From: an uncultured Oscillospiraceae bacterium
Lineage (GTDB): Bacteria > Bacillota > Clostridia > Oscillospirales > Acutalibacteraceae
DNA length: 23,050 nt
Reading direction: 5' to 3'
Assembly: GCA_900544375.1 (NCBI GenBank)
Contig: UQUZ01000044.1
Coordinates: forward strand, 1-23,050
This document shows positions 22,193 to 23,050 of the stretch, one piece after another. The number at the start of each line of letters is the position of its first letter. The stretch's first letter is position 1. Under the pieces are notes generated by a model. It saw nothing but the letters and a program-made list of their open reading frames with translations. It ran no database searches and was not told where the DNA came from. Both the position numbers and the translations under genes were made by a program.

Positions 22193-23050
22193 ATGAAATT
22201 CACAAAGATGCACGGCATCGGCAACTGCTACCTATATTTCAACTGCTTCGAAGACCCTGTTCTGAATCCGGCGGAACTGTCCGTCCGGCTCAGCGATGTC
22301 CACTTCGGCGTCGGCTCCGACGGCATCATCCTCATCGAGCCGAGCGAAATTGCCGACTGCAAAATGGATATTTACAACGCCGACGGCTCGCGCGGCAAGA
22401 TGTGCGGAAACGGAATCCGCTGCGTGGGCAAATACGTCTATGACCGTGGGCTCGTCAAAAAAGATGTGATTACCGTTGAAACCCTCAGCGGAATCAAAAC
22501 ACTCTATCTCAACATCGAAGGCGGCGCCGTCAAAACCGTGCGCGTCGATATGGGCAGGCCAATCCTTACGCCCGCCGAAATCCCGGTCAGGCTGCCGGGG
22601 GACAAAATTGTCAACCAACGGGTTAAAATAGAGAATGAACGCGCCGCAAAGCCCATCCATGCACATATCACCTGCGTTTCGATGGGAAACCCGCACTGTG
22701 TGGTGTTTGAGGATTTTCTCGACGTGGGTAAATTCCCACTGGAGGACTTCGGCCCGAAATTTGAGCGTGACCCGCTCTTCCCGGAGGGGGTCAACACGGA
22801 GTTTGTCAACGTCATCAATGACCACGAGGTCAAAATGCGTGTGTGGGAGCGCGGCAGCGGGGAAACCTGGGCCTGCGGCACGGGCGCGTGCGCTGTGGCA
22901 GTCGCCTGCGTTCTGAACGGCCGGACAGGCCGGCGGGTGCTCGTCCATCTGCGCGGCGGAGACCTCGAGATTGAGTGGGATGAACGCGCCGATACCGTTT
23001 GGATGACTGGCCCCGCCGCGTTCGTTTGCGACTGCGAATGCAATCCGAAG
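22193..23050 (+). CDS. dapF: Diaminopimelate epimerase (3' end cut by the window)
   Basis: 286 codons of diaminopimelate epimerase, open to the window edge; since the family is about 275-285 residues long, the stop must lie just beyond. It converts LL- to meso-diaminopimelate, for lysine and peptidoglycan. Both catalytic cysteines are in place: Cys71 in NADGSRGKMCGNGIRC and Cys228 in ETWACGTGACA. GNPH (165-168) and the ERGSGET loop (219-225) are also intact. Odd: the N-terminal motif reads MHGIGNCYLYF, while nearly all relatives have GND, so Asp12 is replaced by Cys. The ATG at 22193 has AAAGGGTGA a few bases upstream and follows the ANTAR gene by 14 bp. Confidence 0.95.
   Translation, partial: MKFTKMHGIGNCYLYFNCFEDPVLNPAELSVRLSDVHFGVGSDGIILIEPSEIADCKMDIYNADGSRGKMCGNGIRCVGKYVYDRGLVKKDVITVETLSGIKTLYLNIEGGAVKTVRVDMGRPILTPAEIPVRLPGDKIVNQRVKIENERAAKPIHAHITCVSMGNPHCVVFEDFLDVGKFPLEDFGPKFERDPLFPEGVNTEFVNVINDHEVKMRVWERGSGETWACGTGACAVAVACVLNGRTGRRVLVHLRGGDLEIEWDERADTVWMTGPAAFVCDCECNPK

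Overview
The window looks like a chromosomal segment of a low- to mid-GC Gram-positive, most likely a gut Clostridia (Oscillospirales/Ruminococcaceae-like). That is inference from: strong AGGAGG-type ribosome binding sites, several GTG/TTG starts, clean TTGACA/TATAAT promoters with 17-bp spacers, a lipobox lipoprotein, CDP-glycerol-type wall polymer enzymes, an ANTAR regulator, a VTC/DUF4956 pair and a cytosolic GH29 fucosidase. Eighteen protein genes are supported; no rRNA, tRNA, CRISPR array or intact transposase is visible.

Left edge (1-1.6 kb): an AT-rich gene resembling HindVP-type restriction endonucleases, followed by about 500 bp of non-coding, hairpin-rich DNA. It differs in composition from everything to the right and looks like the end of an acquired element or defence island. 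1.6-5.4 kb (minus): two wall-polymer genes, a TagB-like glycerophosphotransferase and a GT2-TagF-like fusion. 5.6-7.1 kb (plus): alpha-L-fucosidase. 7.3-8.3 kb (minus): a membrane-anchored RING/zinc-ribbon protein. 8.3-10 kb (minus): an operon of an endonuclease/exonuclease/phosphatase-fold exported protein and an alpha/beta-hydrolase.

10.2-13.9 kb is the most striking part: a divergent locus. A VTC (polyphosphate-polymerase-like) gene plus DUF4956 membrane protein are read leftwards; an OmpR-type response regulator plus histidine kinase are read rightwards. Between them lies a mirror-symmetric operator: each direction has TTTCAG-N5-TTTCAG (11-bp period) exactly 10 bp before a -10 hexamer, the geometry of PhoB/OmpR-type activated promoters. 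I infer that the kinase/regulator pair controls both itself and the VTC/DUF4956 operon.

13.9-15.8 kb (plus): a radical SAM enzyme with its own promoter and terminator, then a stand-alone Smr-domain protein with a terminator. 15.9-16.6 kb (minus): an unrecognised lipoprotein. 16.7-21.1 kb (minus): carA-carB for carbamoyl phosphate, preceded by a ~145-nt leader holding an intrinsic terminator (attenuator) and an Arg-rich upstream ORF. 21.1-21.6 kb is non-coding and carries the carA and ANTAR-gene promoters and a triple TGCA dyad resembling ARG boxes. 21.6 kb to the end (plus): an ANTAR protein with a degenerate receiver, then dapF, cut by the window edge.
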